Assembly: GCA_964030475.1 (NCBI GenBank)
Contig: CAXIPT010000001.1
Coordinates: 7,530,179-7,594,178, forward strand
DNA: 64,000 bases
Source of the DNA: Tethya wilhelma
Taxonomy: Eukaryota; Porifera; Demospongiae; Tethyida; Tethyidae
Direction of reading: 5' to 3'
The translations under genes were made by a program, and so were the position numbers. This document shows, in pieces, positions 11,125 through 36,721 of this stretch (its first letter is position 1; every line of letters begins with the position of its first letter). The notes below the pieces were generated by a model that did not search any database, had not been told where the DNA came from, and saw only the letters and a program-made list of their open reading frames with translations.

Positions 11125-13796
11125 ATGGGAAGAAAGAAGAAGAAGCCAATGAAACCATGGTGTTGGTATCCTTTCTTGTTGTATGTCTGAGTTTTGAATA
11201 TAAGCTAAAAAATTAAAAATCGTTGATCTTAGCAGAGTGGGAGGGTGTGCTTTATTTGGGAAGCATGTTTGCCTTACTTTTTCTACCTACCTCCACAGTC
11301 TCCCCCTTCTATCTACATATATTAATCATTTGTCTGTAGTATTTCTTAACGCAAGTTCAGGTATTGTAACCGGGAGTTTGAAGATGAAAAAGTTCTTGTG
11401 TTTCATCAAAAAGCCAAGCACTTCAAGTGTCACATATGCCACAAGAAACTGTACACAGCACCCGGATTGGCCATTCATTGCTCTCAGGTATGTTGATGTC
11501 ATATCTAGACTGTGTTCAGGGTTTTGTATTGTACAACTGTCTTGTGGTGATACCTATAATAGTTTACTGGATTTTATGGTTAAGAAACAAGCCATTAAAG
11601 TTGTAGCCACAGTTGTACTGGTGTGCTATGTGTACCTATCAAATAGAACTGAGCTGTTACAGCTTTCCTGCCACATTTTCTAACCTATAATGAGACTTTC
11701 TTGTGTAGCTTTGGGTGGGCATTAATTGGGATATCCCTTCCTCTTCAGGTCCACAAGGAGACAGTGTCACATGTGCCAAATGCAGTTGCCGGTAGAGACA
11801 ATATTGAGGTTGAGATCTATGGCATGGAAGGTATTCCAGAGGCTGATAAATTAGCTCATGAGCTAGCAAAGAACGGTAAGTTATCACTTGTGTACTGACC
11901 AGGCACACAAAAGTACCTGGTTGATACTGTATTGTCTACTATGGTGCATGAATGTACATATACTATGCATAGAAATGAACGGTCTGTACAAAGGCACTGT
12001 ATCTTGTGTGTTTGATATAATACCATTTTGCGTAAAGACTGCTTGAGAAACAGTCCCATTTTCAAAGTGAGTTTTGAACTGTAGTCATACCATACCATAC
12101 CATACAGTACAATCATGACAACTACATCTATAGACAGTGGGTTCTACATATTTGCAATGTAGTGTATTCTATAGTGCATGTGTATTACTCAAAGCAGAGC
12201 AGCTCAGTTTAAGGTAGGCTCATTGTATTTGATTTGATAAACTCCTGCTGAGCTGTGGTGTGTGTTCCTTGTGATGGCACTCACTTGCTCACTCACACTA
12301 TTCCTGTACGTGAAGCACACTACACATGGCTCACCTCTTAGAGAGCTTCCTAAGTTAAGGTCAGCTACCGAAGGTCAGGACATACAGTACATGTATAGTC
12401 ATACACACATACATACACACACACGCATGCATGCGCATGTGCATAACACTGCTGTTGAACTAACTACAAATTGTTGATCAATTCTTTACAGTGTTGTCTT
12501 CCATTTATTACATCCTGGGTGGTGTATAACAGTGAGTCTTATTTTATGTACTCAAAACATGTGTGGGTGGACACAATTCAAGCGATTCACTATGCAAAGA
12601 TTTTAACAAAAGTTCTTGGTTTAGAATGAAGAGACTCATTTCTTAGGCCTAGTGTTTGGTAGCATTGTTCAAGGTGTATAGAATAGGAGGTGAAGTTTGT
12701 TTATTGTTTGGACTAATATTTTTGCCTGTCACATTACAAGCTAGTAAAAAAGTGTATTGGTGTGAATGTCTTAGACTAATGCCGTGTCTAGTCTACAACT
12801 ATGGTTCCATGTATGCTTCATGTGGACACGTGGAATCACAGATGTCACTTGATTCTATCATGTTAACATGACTAGAGTTCCTCTAAGTGTCCTCTGATTT
12901 TACCCTCCCCCTATCTCTCTCTCCTCAGGTGGCAAACTGGACGAGGCTGAGCCTCAAGCCAAAAGGCCTAAGATGGACATGCCCCCAGGGATGATGTACC
13001 CAGTCATGCCGGGAATGGCTCCACCAATGGTCATGCCTGGGATGATGCCCCCCATGATGGCCCCCGGGATGGTACCCCCTCCTGGGTGAGTAGCAGGGGG
13101 CATTGGAGGAGTGTGTGTGATCAACACTGAAAGTGGAACATTGATTTTTGTTGTTTTGTTTGTTTTCATTCAGTGCTCCTGGTCCTTCTCAAATCCCTCC
13201 TAGACCTCTCTTTCCCAGTGCAACTCAGGTAGAGTCATACACACATACATACTATACCGTATAGCCGGAAATATTGACGGTCAAAAAATTTGACGGTTTG
13301 CTCCGCAGAACGTAAAATAAAAATATTGACGAATTTAAATTTGACGATTTGCGCGTGCGCACAATACATTCATATACGGCGCCCAAAATATTGGCGGATT
13401 TAAATTTGACGATTTGGACTTTGACCGTCAAACCGTCAAATTAAAATCCCCGTCAATATTTCCGGCTATACGGTAGCTTTGCTTATGTCTGCTCCTGTTA
13501 GTGAAGCATAATATACTTGTACGTTAAGTACAGTTTTGTGTTCATATTTATTTGTTCTTCTTCCTCAACCCCCCAGCCTCCCTCTAGCTCTATTGGCCCT
13601 GGTTCCAACAGTGGTCCTCCAAAGCCCACATTCCCTGCGTACCAGCAACCTCCAGGTGGTGGTGGTGCTGTTGGGATGCCTTCTCTCCCCGAGCCTCCAA
13701 GCCGACCAGTGAACAAGGTGCCCCCAGTGGGAGCAGGGTGTAAGCTGATGCACCCAGAGGACGATATCTCATTGGTGAGTAGGTAGTGTGAGTGAG

Positions 13797-13888
<92 letters not shown>

Positions 13889-13889
13889 N

Positions 13890-13936
<47 letters not shown>

Positions 13937-14359
13937 AACACACACACAGTAATGTGAATTTGTGTTCTGTTCTCTTTTCCCACCATTCAGGAGGAAGCCA
14001 GGAGTCTACTCCCTAAGTATAGAACTGCAAAATCTGCTCCACCTCAAACTCAGCAGCAACAATTCTCTGCTGCCCCTCAAGTAGCAGCACCCCCTGTAAT
14101 TAGACCGGGAATGGTCCCCATACCCCAACAACCCACCATGCAGCGTCCTCCCCTCAATGCTCCTGGTCCTGTCCCGATAATCCGTCCGGGTATGGGCCCC
14201 CCTCCTCCAGGGGGTGGACTCCTAGCTAGACCCCCCGTCCTTGGTGGTCCTCCCCCTCCCCGACCTGTGTTTCAACCCCAGCCACCCGCCATCCCTGGTC
14301 CCGGAGGAGGAGGGGGCCATGCCCCACCTCTACTGAGAGCACCACCTCCTCAATTGTGA
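11125..14359 (+). CDS. ZNF207: BuGZ/ZNF207 zinc-finger spindle protein
   Basis: Seven exons (11125-11165, 11361-11487, 11749-11875, 12929-13085, 13174-13228, 13577-13774, 13991-14359) sum to 1074 nt, or 357 aa. The start [14 protein letters not shown] and two C2H2 fingers ([37 protein letters not shown]) are near-identical to vertebrate ZNF207. They are followed by [12 protein letters not shown] and [10 protein letters not shown], a Pro/Met/Gly-rich low-complexity region, and the Bub3-binding GLEBS motif [15 protein letters not shown] split across exons 6 and 7. In other animals the protein binds microtubules, stabilises Bub3 at kinetochores and phase-separates through its low-complexity part. 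Intron 5 holds a MITE and intron 6 a very long (CA)n containing an N. The gene is convergent with the TRIM-NHL gene. Confidence 0.93.
13255..13475. mobile_element. 221-bp MITE with perfect 26-bp inverted ends
   Basis: Positions 13255-13280 and 13450-13475 are perfect inverted repeats beginning taccgtatagccggaaatat. The interior is made of inverted blocks (gacggtttg/caaaccgtc, atttgacgat). A decayed relative lies at 1863-2018. It is inserted in intron 5 of ZNF207, with outer TA dinucleotides as expected for a TA-target DNA transposon derivative. Confidence 0.87.
13799..13948. repeat. (CA)n microsatellite with one N
   Basis: This is a run of about 150 bp of CA dinucleotides in intron 6 of ZNF207, with an N at 13889 and minor interruptions near the 3' end. 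Poly-Thr-His and Cys-Val open frames over it are artefacts. Confidence 0.95.
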
Positions 14360-14662
14360 ACATAAAATGAATGACTTGTACTGTTCCTGTTCATTATTAT
14401 TATTATTGATGTCACACACCACACAACTCGATCATTGTTCTGACATCATGCTTGTTGGTCAGAATAATATTGATATTGATCTGAAATGTTGGGTAATATA
14501 ATTGGAAGTATATACATGTACTAATTATTACATTATAACACAGTTTTAAGTTGTGAGGCAAATTTATTATCTGTATGGATCTAGCTTTATAATAATTTGT
14601 GTAGACAATCCAGATTACCACCAAATTGAAGTTAGTTATGAAGGCTTTATTACTAACTACAT

Positions 14663-16807
14663 CTAGAAGATTTTGATCCTACAATTCAATTCATCACTAA
14701 CATAAACCCTCCCAGTCTTCTTATCTATTGCTATTCCCTGTGGTTCGCTGAACTGTCCTGGCTGGGTTCCTTCAGTGCCAAATGATGTCAGATATTCACC
14801 TTCAGATGAGAACACTGAAACACAATGGTTACCTACCTCAGTGACATACACAGTATTGTCAGAGTCAATGGCAACACCGGAGGGGAAGTTCAGTTCACCA
14901 TCACCGTGACCATATCGTCCAAACTTCCTCAAGAATGTTCCGTCAGCTGTGAAGACTTGGATGCAATTGTTCCAGCTATCAGCTACATACACATTCCCAG
15001 TGCTGTCAAATGCTACATCCCAGGGGTACTGTAACTGTCCATTAGCATTACCACAGCTACCAAAGGTAGCGGAGAATGAAAGGTCAGGGTTCAGAATCTG
15101 AACACGATGATTACTATCACATTCCACCACATACACCTTCTTGCTGTGAGGATGAATGGCAACACCCATAGGACAAGTGAAGTTCAAGCGGCCTTTTCCT
15201 CTACTACCGACTGTCTTCACAAACTGTCCATCACTAGTAAACTTCTGGATGCGATCATTACCACCATCCGCCACTAGTATGTTGTCATCATCATCCACTG
15301 CTACACCACGAGGGCATTTAAACTGCCCCCGTCTTGATCCCTCTGAACCAAATGATCTCAGTTTCTCTCCATTTGGACTGAAGATGGAGACACAGTGACC
15401 TTCATTTTCAGCTACTATGATTTCTCCTCTCTGGTTGACTGCTACTCCCCATGGATCCTCCAACCCATCAATGATCTTGATTGGAGTACCAAGTTTCTCA
15501 ACTGGTATCCTCACCATCACAAGGAATGGACTTCCATTGATATGTTCACCCTCCACTTTGATGTGTAGATGGTGTCTTCCTCGAGTGGTGGGTGTGTAGC
15601 TGATCTCACATCGACCATTTCCCACTTGTTTTGTGTGACATTTGGTCTTCTCTGCAGTGATTTCTGACACAAGCTCACAGTTCACTGACTCAACTGGAAC
15701 CATACATGCTTCACCATGTTCATCAACAACATGAAGGATTGTTGTGTTTTTTCCTTCAACCATAGCTGTCTTCATTCCTTTAGTGCTGACATAGCATTTC
15801 TTTGGTGCTACTTGTGCAAGGTACACCTTGCCAAACTGCTCAATGGGTAGAGAAGCAGCTCTAAAATTCATGTTAGCTACCTCAGTGGTCTTCAGTGTGT
15901 CTGGTTTGAAGTTGGCTGTCAGTTTCTTGATCTGTGTAACCACATGCTTCTTCATACTCAACACCTCTCCCTGACTTCCTGTTCTCAGACTCTCCCTTAC
16001 AAACTCCACACAGCTCTTCAGTTGGATCTGAATCATTTCAATTTCATCTCTCTGAGCTGCAAGGCTTTTCATCTTCTGCTGAGTCATCACATTTAACTCA
16101 CCAATGAGTTCTGTTCTTCTTATGTCAAGTTCTTCATGTAGACGTTGAAAGGTTTTGTGGATGCTGGCTTCAGTAGCTGTTCGTTGATCAGTGATCTGCT
16201 CACAACATGTGTCTAGCTGTTCCAGAGCTTTATTCACAGTATCTAGTTGTGTCTCAACTGGCTCTAGAGAAGCTGTGATCTCATTCTTGTGTTTCTCAAA
16301 CAATTCACTCACCAGGTCATACTGGTGACCATGGTGCAGTCTAACAGTGCAGTGGAAGCAAATCAGTTCCTCACAAGTCCCACAGTAGAGTTCTAGTTCT
16401 CTCTCTTTGTGGAAGGGGCAGTGAAAGGTTGATTTCTTTTGAGGTAAAGAGTTTCCACTGTCATCAGTGACATGGTCAGCACTTGCTGCTTGAGGTTCTT
16501 TCTTCTTCTCAAAGGCTTCTTGAATCTCAAACAGGTGGTGGATGTGGAATGCTGATTGAAGGCCTGACACACTGGCTGCTGGAAGGAGGGTGGATTGACG
16601 ACAGGTAGGACAGCGTACAGAGAGTTGGCCCTGTTGATCTTGGAGCACAAGTGGAACGAGACATTTCTCACAGAAGACATGGAAACACTGGAGTAGTTTG
16701 GGATCCTTGTAGGGCTCAAGACAGACAGCACATGTCAACTGCTCCTTTAACTTCTGGAGAGCATCTTTAGTATTCTGAGGTGTGGCCATTTCCTTGAAGT
16801 ATAACAA
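14663..16807 (-). CDS. TRIM-NHL protein (RING, B-box, filamin, NHL)
   Basis: This single-exon ORF of 714 aa likely starts at the second Met (MATPQ, 16789), since the first six residues are not conserved-looking. A C3HC4 RING has Cys26, Cys29, Cys41, His43, Cys46, Cys49, Cys66 and Cys69. A B-box follows (CPFHKERELELYCGTCEELIC, then HHGH), then a coiled coil rich in Glu/Gln, a filamin-type Ig repeat (about 335-435, ending GSPFLVMV), and six NHL repeats (GVAV...ILVADGGNDRIQKF type) forming a predicted propeller to the C-terminus. This is the TRIM2/TRIM3/TRIM71 architecture: an E3 ubiquitin ligase whose NHL propeller binds protein or RNA. The absence of introns beside intron-rich neighbours suggests a retrogene origin or a lineage-specific expansion (inference). 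Which vertebrate member is closest cannot be told from the sequence alone. Confidence 0.92.
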   Translation of the reverse strand: MLYFKEMATPQNTKDALQKLKEQLTCAVCLEPYKDPKLLQCFHVFCEKCLVPLVLQDQQGQLSVRCPTCRQSTLLPAASVSGLQSAFHIHHLFEIQEAFEKKKEPQAASADHVTDDSGNSLPQKKSTFHCPFHKERELELYCGTCEELICFHCTVRLHHGHQYDLVSELFEKHKNEITASLEPVETQLDTVNKALEQLDTCCEQITDQRTATEASIHKTFQRLHEELDIRRTELIGELNVMTQQKMKSLAAQRDEIEMIQIQLKSCVEFVRESLRTGSQGEVLSMKKHVVTQIKKLTANFKPDTLKTTEVANMNFRAASLPIEQFGKVYLAQVAPKKCYVSTKGMKTAMVEGKNTTILHVVDEHGEACMVPVESVNCELVSEITAEKTKCHTKQVGNGRCEISYTPTTRGRHHLHIKVEGEHINGSPFLVMVRIPVEKLGTPIKIIDGLEDPWGVAVNQRGEIIVAENEGHCVSIFSPNGEKLRSFGSEGSRRGQFKCPRGVAVDDDDNILVADGGNDRIQKFTSDGQFVKTVGSRGKGRLNFTCPMGVAIHPHSKKVYVVECDSNHRVQILNPDLSFSATFGSCGNANGQLQYPWDVAFDSTGNVYVADSWNNCIQVFTADGTFLRKFGRYGHGDGELNFPSGVAIDSDNTVYVTEVGNHCVSVFSSEGEYLTSFGTEGTQPGQFSEPQGIAIDKKTGRVYVSDELNCRIKIF

Positions 16808-17871
16808 GAAATGAAAATAAAATTGCTCCTAATGGCGATTATAGAATTGTACTTTATACAAAGTACCACACCAAAGTATTACACTGTCATGTGTTTGAAC
16901 AAGAAAGATTCACAGATGATGGATAATTCCTCTCCATCTCAAGGCTCCCTACCATTACTTCCAATTTGTTGCATAGCATGTACGTTACAACAAAAACTTT
17001 TTACTAGCAAATCCTTAATAATGTCAATTCTATCTCTACACTGAGCTAAAGACATTTCCGATTTCATAATACTATTGCTTCCTCACTATTATTGCTAAAA
17101 AAGGCAAGGAAACATTAGAGCACAATGTCTAAAAATACTAATCTCACATATGCATCGTTTTGGTTTCAGGACTAATTTCCCTCCAACTGACAATATTTAA
17201 CTGACAACCATCACCCACTCTGTGCGGTCTTATTTTTCATAGATGTACATCTATAAGGACTGGAATTTATTTGTTGTGGGTCATAATAAAATTTATCGGT
17301 CCAGTCAAAACTATATACCTGAATTCAATTGCAACATCTACTAGCTACACTAGATTATAGATTTCCCATAAAATAAATTATAAATTGTATAAAAAACTTC
17401 ACTCAAACATAAAAAGCAAATTAACTCACTCAGGTTTCTTAGTCGTTCGTGGGAGAGACAAATAAGGTATATATATATGCCAGCATGGACACATGAACCT
17501 TGTGTCACATGATTTATAGGAACACTCCAAATGATGCCTCCTAAATGAATTTCATTGCATGACACAATGATTCTGATTTCATGCATGGTAGATATACGCA
17601 TGAAACTTGTTATCAAAAAATTTTATTGATTTCATTTTAGCAACCTAACAATCAAACATTATTTCCCTAAGAAACACATAACTGAACTTTAATAATAGTC
17701 CTGCTAGGATAGATATCAATCTCACTATAGTATAACAAGGCTTTGCCAACATTAAATTCAAGAGTTGTAAAAATCTTACAAGGTTAAATTTCTTTTTAAA
17801 GTTTATCATAACTAAGAATCTCTAGAGTGGGACAATACTGCAAATTATAGCTACGAGGCAAAGGGAATCAT
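16808..17871. other. Intergenic, no supported gene
   Basis: This 1.06-kb AT-rich stretch lies between the TRIM-NHL start and the myosin stop, both on the minus strand. It should contain the TRIM-NHL promoter and the myosin 3' UTR. The open frames here (for example 16811-17044 plus, 17350-17616 minus) have no recognisable domain or splice structure. Confidence 0.6.
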
Positions 17872-31443
<13,572 letters not shown>

Positions 31444-31722
31444 TTTGTTTGGTTGCTCGGAATGGACGCCTGCTGTTCAACTAGTTCTTTCAGTTGCGGC
31501 TCAGTTCAAGTTTATGTAAGATACAAAATGTTCTCTTTCACAACTCCAGGCAAGAAATTCTCACTTCTCTCCAAATCTCCTTCTGCTAAACAGTGCTCTA
31601 GACTTTGCCCGACCACACAAGACAATTAAAAGAAGCCACACATGCTAGGTCTCACGTGAGCGACAAAATTATAATTTTAATGCACCGCATATTAATTAAC
31701 CATCACAGAATCAACAAATAGA
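31444..31722 (-). promoter_or_regulatory. Myosin promoter / BTAF1 3' spacer
   Basis: Only 279 bp lie between the BTAF1 stop (31723) and the myosin ATG (31443), both on the minus strand. This interval must hold the BTAF1 3' end as well as the myosin 5' UTR and proximal promoter. No TATA box was confidently identified. Confidence 0.4.
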
Positions 31723-32399
31723 TCATTTTCTAGTATGAGACAATGATTTCATGAATGAAGAAAGGTCATATTCATTGCTATATTGCTCTTCACTCCACAG
31801 ATCAGGCAAGCTCTCCATCATGCTTCTCATTCCTCCTTTACCAGCAACATCACCTCCACTGCCTGCAACCTATATCACAAACAACAGTCAACATAGTATT
31901 ACAAATCAATGATTTTCCTTGTAAAATCGTGAGTTTACTCCTATGTAGTACTTGCCAATCCGTTTACAAAACAGTGGCAAAGATACAGGCAGATTGTGCA
32001 ACAAATTAAGCAGTTACACCCAACCCAAAACTCATGTTGCCTACATCTTGCAAGATAGATCTTGTATTACTTTGGGCCATCTACAATCAGAAATGGACTC
32101 TAGCAGTAATGTTGGTGGGATTGAGCTGACACATGTACAATGACCTGCTGTATGTAAATGACTATATATGCGCTACACTGTAGTAGTGTATACGCTCCAA
32201 ATGATTCTAGTGAACAGAACTAACAATGGCAGAAATTCCAGGCATACTACTAGTATATACCTTTGTTGAAGTCCTTTCACTGGTTGAGGTGTCACTCAGT
32301 TGGAAGAGCTCTAACAGCTCCGATGTGTTCATGGAGAGCAAACTAGAATTCTCCTGACTGATTACAGTGTTGGCAATGTTCAGCTTGAACTTCTGCAGG

Positions 32400-32444
<45 letters not shown>

Positions 32445-32705
32445 CACGTTACGAAACACTATAGCTTCGTCTTAGCTTTCAGCTACCGTTTCTACTAAAA
32501 ATTATAGGCTCCCATTTTCAAGTTGGCGCACACACTTGGCAGATGGCATTTACCCGACGAAAATTCCACAGATTCCAAGCAAATGTCTTCAATTAGCCTA
32601 TGCTAATCCTGTTAGCACAAGAGCAATACTGCCCTTATATGGTCATAGCACTCAACTGAGAAGTCCGACAAGTTGAAACATGCAAAAAGGAATGCTAGTG
32701 CATAT

Positions 32706-32762
<57 letters not shown>

Positions 32763-33256
32763 GACTATACACTTACAAGATACATGCACACAAACAGCTA
32801 CTTTCCCCCTCGAGTGTACAACTGAGGGTGTCTTTCTTTGCTGTTGATCTAGGTGCATTTCTATACAGGCAATGCAACATTACACAAGCTTCCCCATAAA
32901 GAGACCAGCTAGTGTCCACAATAACACTATATGATGATGTCCATGTACTTATCACATAATATTATTTTAGCTTCTTGTCCTTGTTTTGGGTACAGATTCC
33001 AAATGAATCGAACAATCTTCTGTTGTGAACACATCATGTCCAAGTATGTACCTCACTACACACTGAACTACTCTAATCCAATTAGCCGAGATCCAGCTCA
33101 CCTTACAGGCATTGCTGGGATCACAGGGATCAAGTCACCCCTAGAACTATGACATTCCACAGGAACAAAGCTGAAGACTACAACTACTAATAAATAGTGC
33201 CTAAAGTAGAGTATCCTTTTGCCATGCACATACAGTGAACCATGCATTACGATACN

Positions 33257-33290
<34 letters not shown>

Positions 33291-35901
33291 ACAGCTGAAA
33301 GGTTTCATTATTAACTGGTGAAGTAGGCATGTTTGTTTTCATCAAAGGCATCACTATTGGCCTTGGCAGTGCATTCTCCCCCTGTACTCTCATTAGTATG
33401 GGATGTTGTGGGCATGTTGAAAGAGACTGATATGGAGAGAGAGATATTCAATTAGGGCTCATGCATCTGGACAGGATCTGTTCACAAACAGCCAACGTAC
33501 GCTGTGCTGAGATGCACTACAAACGAGACCATCATTGTGTGGTGAGGCATAATGGCATTGTGCACTTGTACTGTATATAGCCTGGAGCCATATAGACCAG
33601 GACTCAAACAATGTAGTTTGTAGAGATGGTACAATGGAAATGGACATATAGAGTGTATGAGTCACAGCCTATTGTGTACATACCCAAATGAGTGAAACCC
33701 CATTCATTATGTGCTAAATTGGGCAGATCACAGGTCACACACATATTCTGTTTCATGTGTAGGAGAAGTATGTTGAAGGTGATACAAATCCTGTTAATGT
33801 CTCCCCTCCATTAGAGTTAATTGAGTATGAATAAGAGAGTGAGTGGGAAGGTCTGTGCCCTCATAGCAGTGGAGAGACTAGATGTCTATACTATTACCAA
33901 CACAATGGAACACTAATGGCTGTGTGCATGTGCACATCCTTGCCACTCAAGGGAGTCTGTACTTCATCACAATGCTAAAAGGGGTCAATGTACTGAACTA
34001 GAGCAGTAATAGAATTTCCTACCAAACATTAGTTTCCAAGAAGATTAGCTAGTATACAGACATATACTATAAACCAACCTCATGATCTTTTCTTCTAGAG
34101 TTCCTCTGGTGATAAGACGATAAACGTTCACTACTTTCTTCTGTCCTATACGATGAGCTCTGTCCATTGCCTACATAGCCACAAAGAGATGTTGCAATGC
34201 CATACATGAATACTGGATTCTTTTGTTAGATTTGTAGGTACAATTTATAACTAGAAACTTTTCAGGAAAAGGGAAATAGTGGAACTTTTAGCAATTATAT
34301 TTTTGAAGATTGAACAGGCATTGAAAACAAAATCCTGAATTTTTTGTGGAAAATTTTTTACAGATTGCTGGTAGTCCATGAAATAAAATTCTGAATTTTT
34401 TTGTGGAAAGGATTGCTGGTAGTAATCCATGAAACAGCTCAATAGTAAAATTTCTACCTAATATATACACTATGGTGGCCCTGGAGCGCAAAATCCATAT
34501 AAACTTACGTGATTTGACTTAAGCGATTTAAGGGTGACTAAACTTATCTGTTAAGTGATTTTACTTGAGCAATTTAACTTAACCAATTTTAACTTGGCGA
34601 TTTTAACTTGAGCAATTTTAACTTGGCAATTTTAACTTAAGCAATTTTAACTTGGTGATTTAAACTTAAGCGATTTTACTTAAGCGATTTTAGGGTGACT
34701 TAACTTATCTGTTAAGCGATTTTACTTGAGCAATTTAACTTAAGCGATTTTAACTCGGCGATTTTAACTTAAGCAATTTTAACTTGGCGATTTTAATTTT
34801 AACTTAAGCGATTTAAACTTAAGCGATTTTACTCAAGCGATTTTACTTAAGCAATTTTAACTTAAGCAATTTTACTTAAGCAATTTTACTTAGGCGATTT
34901 TAATTTGAGCAATTTGACTTAAACGATTTTAGGCTATCTGTTAAAAGCGATTTTAGGGGGGCCTTAAGTTTTTGTCAGAACATAACTTTCTTGTTAATCC
35001 AGCAATGCTTAAGATACTTGTACAGTATAATTATTATTTTGATACCTAACTTGATTGTTAATATTAATTATAAGTGCGCATTATAATTATATTATTGTTG
35101 GAAGTGATTGTACATGCATATGACAAAAAGCAATTACGTTGACGATAATTATTAGTAATATAATTGTTATTGCTCATAAGGATACTCAGCTATAAGCACC
35201 GCCTTACAATAGCAGCATGACATTGTAATTATTGCACTGATAAATCGCTTAAGTAAAATCAGTTAAAATCACTTAAGTTAAACTTGCTTAAGTTAAATCA
35301 CTTCAGTAAAACCGCTTAAGTTAAAATCGATTTTGCCCTCCAGGGTCACTGTAATACACATAGCTGGTTTAGCTAAATCAAACTGGTAAAGGTCACTGAA
35401 CGACAAGGCTCATACTTGTAAATCTTTCATGGGGTTCCAGTCGTGTTCAAAGAAGATCACAGTGTCTGCTCCAGTTAGATTAAGGCCCAACCCACCAACA
35501 TGGGTGGTCAATAACAGAACATCAATGGAAGGATCACTATTAAATCTGAAACAGTGAAAAGAAAGCACAGTTACATCTAGGCCACAATGTCTCTTAGCTT
35601 ACTTTTGGACTATTGCAAATCTATCATTGACTGGAACAGAACCATCCAGTCTGAGGGATGTAACCGTTGGCATGTGTGACCTGCAAAGGAAATACGGTAA
35701 AGGTCGTCAAAATAAAATACTCAACTCTAACTAGAACTGTCCATGTTATCTCTTACTTGATCAGATCCTTCTCAATGATGTCCAACATGCTCTTGTACTG
35801 ACAGAAAATCAGCACCCTGTGTTGCCCAACAGCAGAGGAGGTCAACTCCTCTTCTACCCCCTCTGTTCCAATGCCACAGTCATGGAGGAGCTGTCTGCAT
35901 G

Positions 35902-35936
<35 letters not shown>

Positions 35937-36406
35937 GGATTCAACAGACAGCTATAGACAGCACTTGTGTTGGGACATTTTTTCCCCCTCCCTCCTTACT
36001 TAAGAGCTGTCAGTTTGGCTGAATGACGGATGTCTTTGAGGGTTGTTGAGTTATTCTTGAGGTAGTCTTGTACCTTTGAGTAGAGTGGATGATCTGGGGA
36101 GACCACAAGAGCTGGATGGTTGCACACTTTACGGAGATATTGAAGTGCCTATCATCAAAAGTTGCAAAATCAACAACCAAATAATCCAACATCAAAATAA
36201 AAATACTTAAGGTTAGGACAGTCTAAAAAAAATATTTTAGTATCTTCTTACTTGAAAGATGTGGGTGGAAGATTGAGAAGACTTTCCCTTTTTAGTGTCC
36301 TCTTCATCTTCAGCTTCTATCGTTTCAGACACTTCTTGTTTAGCTCGAGATTTAGCAAAGTCTTCATATAGCTGCACCTGTGTGTGTGTGTGTGTGTGTG
36401 CGCGTG

Positions 36407-36495
<89 letters not shown>

Positions 36496-36498
36496 ATG

Positions 36499-36540
<42 letters not shown>

Positions 36541-36721
36541 TGTGTCAAAGTACCCTACCCACTGCAAGTGTGACCCCACAACCCACCAACCTGCAACGAG
36601 CTCAAGTCACAGTGGTAGTCTTGGATGATCTTGGGAGGGAGGTCTTGGAGGACATCTTCCTTCATCCGTCTCAGAAGAAAAGGCAACACTTGTCTGTGTA
36701 GGGATTCCATAGCTAGAGCAC
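31723..36721 (-). CDS. BTAF1: BTAF1/Mot1 C-terminal SWI2/SNF2 helicase lobe (partial)
   Basis: Nine in-phase exons (36721-36591, 36377-36252, 36148-36000, 35894-35757, 35680-35603, 35545-35416, 34170-34079, 32399-32261, 31869-31723) encode about 376 residues matching the extreme C-terminus of BTAF1. Landmarks are [63 protein letters not shown] (helicase V), [19 protein letters not shown] (helicase VI) and a C-terminus like [11 protein letters not shown]...SFMKSL. BTAF1 uses ATP to strip TBP from DNA. The upstream exon needed to supply the ATP-binding lobe (DEGH box) is not found in the 1.4 kb before the next gene or anywhere else in the window on this strand. The model is therefore 5'-truncated. 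The matching N-terminal half lies at 38954-41125 on the opposite strand. Confidence 0.92.
32400..34078 (-). other. BTAF1 intron with three GT/CA microsatellites
   Basis: This is non-coding sequence between BTAF1 exons 34170-34079 and 32399-32261. It contains (TG)n at 32400-32438 directly abutting the acceptor, (CA)n at 32706-32758, and (GT)n at 33257-33290 preceded by an N at 33256. No exon was found. Confidence 0.6.
34471..35353. mobile_element. 883-bp TIR element carrying a 15-bp satellite
   Basis: The ends are imperfect inverted repeats (tggtggccctggagcgcaaa at the left; the complement of the right end reads cagtgaccctggagggcaaa) flanked by TA. Just inside lies a degenerate tandem array of an acttaagcgatttta-like unit (about 34505-34965), with the same unit inverted at about 35245-35335. 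There is no coding capacity. The CAGTG start with TA flanks suggests a Tc1/mariner-like non-autonomous element that has captured or amplified a satellite. It lies in a BTAF1 intron. Confidence 0.7.
36379..36545. repeat. (GT)n microsatellite abutting a BTAF1 acceptor
   Basis: This is a GT run of about 165 bp with a few GC/CAT interruptions. On the coding (minus) strand it is a CA run whose last CAG is the acceptor of BTAF1 exon 36377-36252, so the intron between exons 36721-36591 and 36377-36252 is mostly microsatellite. Confidence 0.93.

Noticed and set aside
13498..14016. ORFs of poly-Cys-Val or poly-Thr-His over CA repeats
   Set aside because: They are pure microsatellite translations inside ZNF207 intron 6. 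Similar artefacts occur at 24566-24961 and 36237-36701.
15156..15398. Plus-strand ORFs inside the TRIM-NHL gene (14825-15034, 15156-15398, 15417-15599)
   Set aside because: They are antisense shadows of a clearly coding, domain-complete minus-strand ORF.
16808..17871. Possible tRNA or other RNA gene in intergenic regions
   Set aside because: No cloverleaf with recognisable A and B boxes was found by eye here or elsewhere in the window. A covariance-model scan would be decisive.
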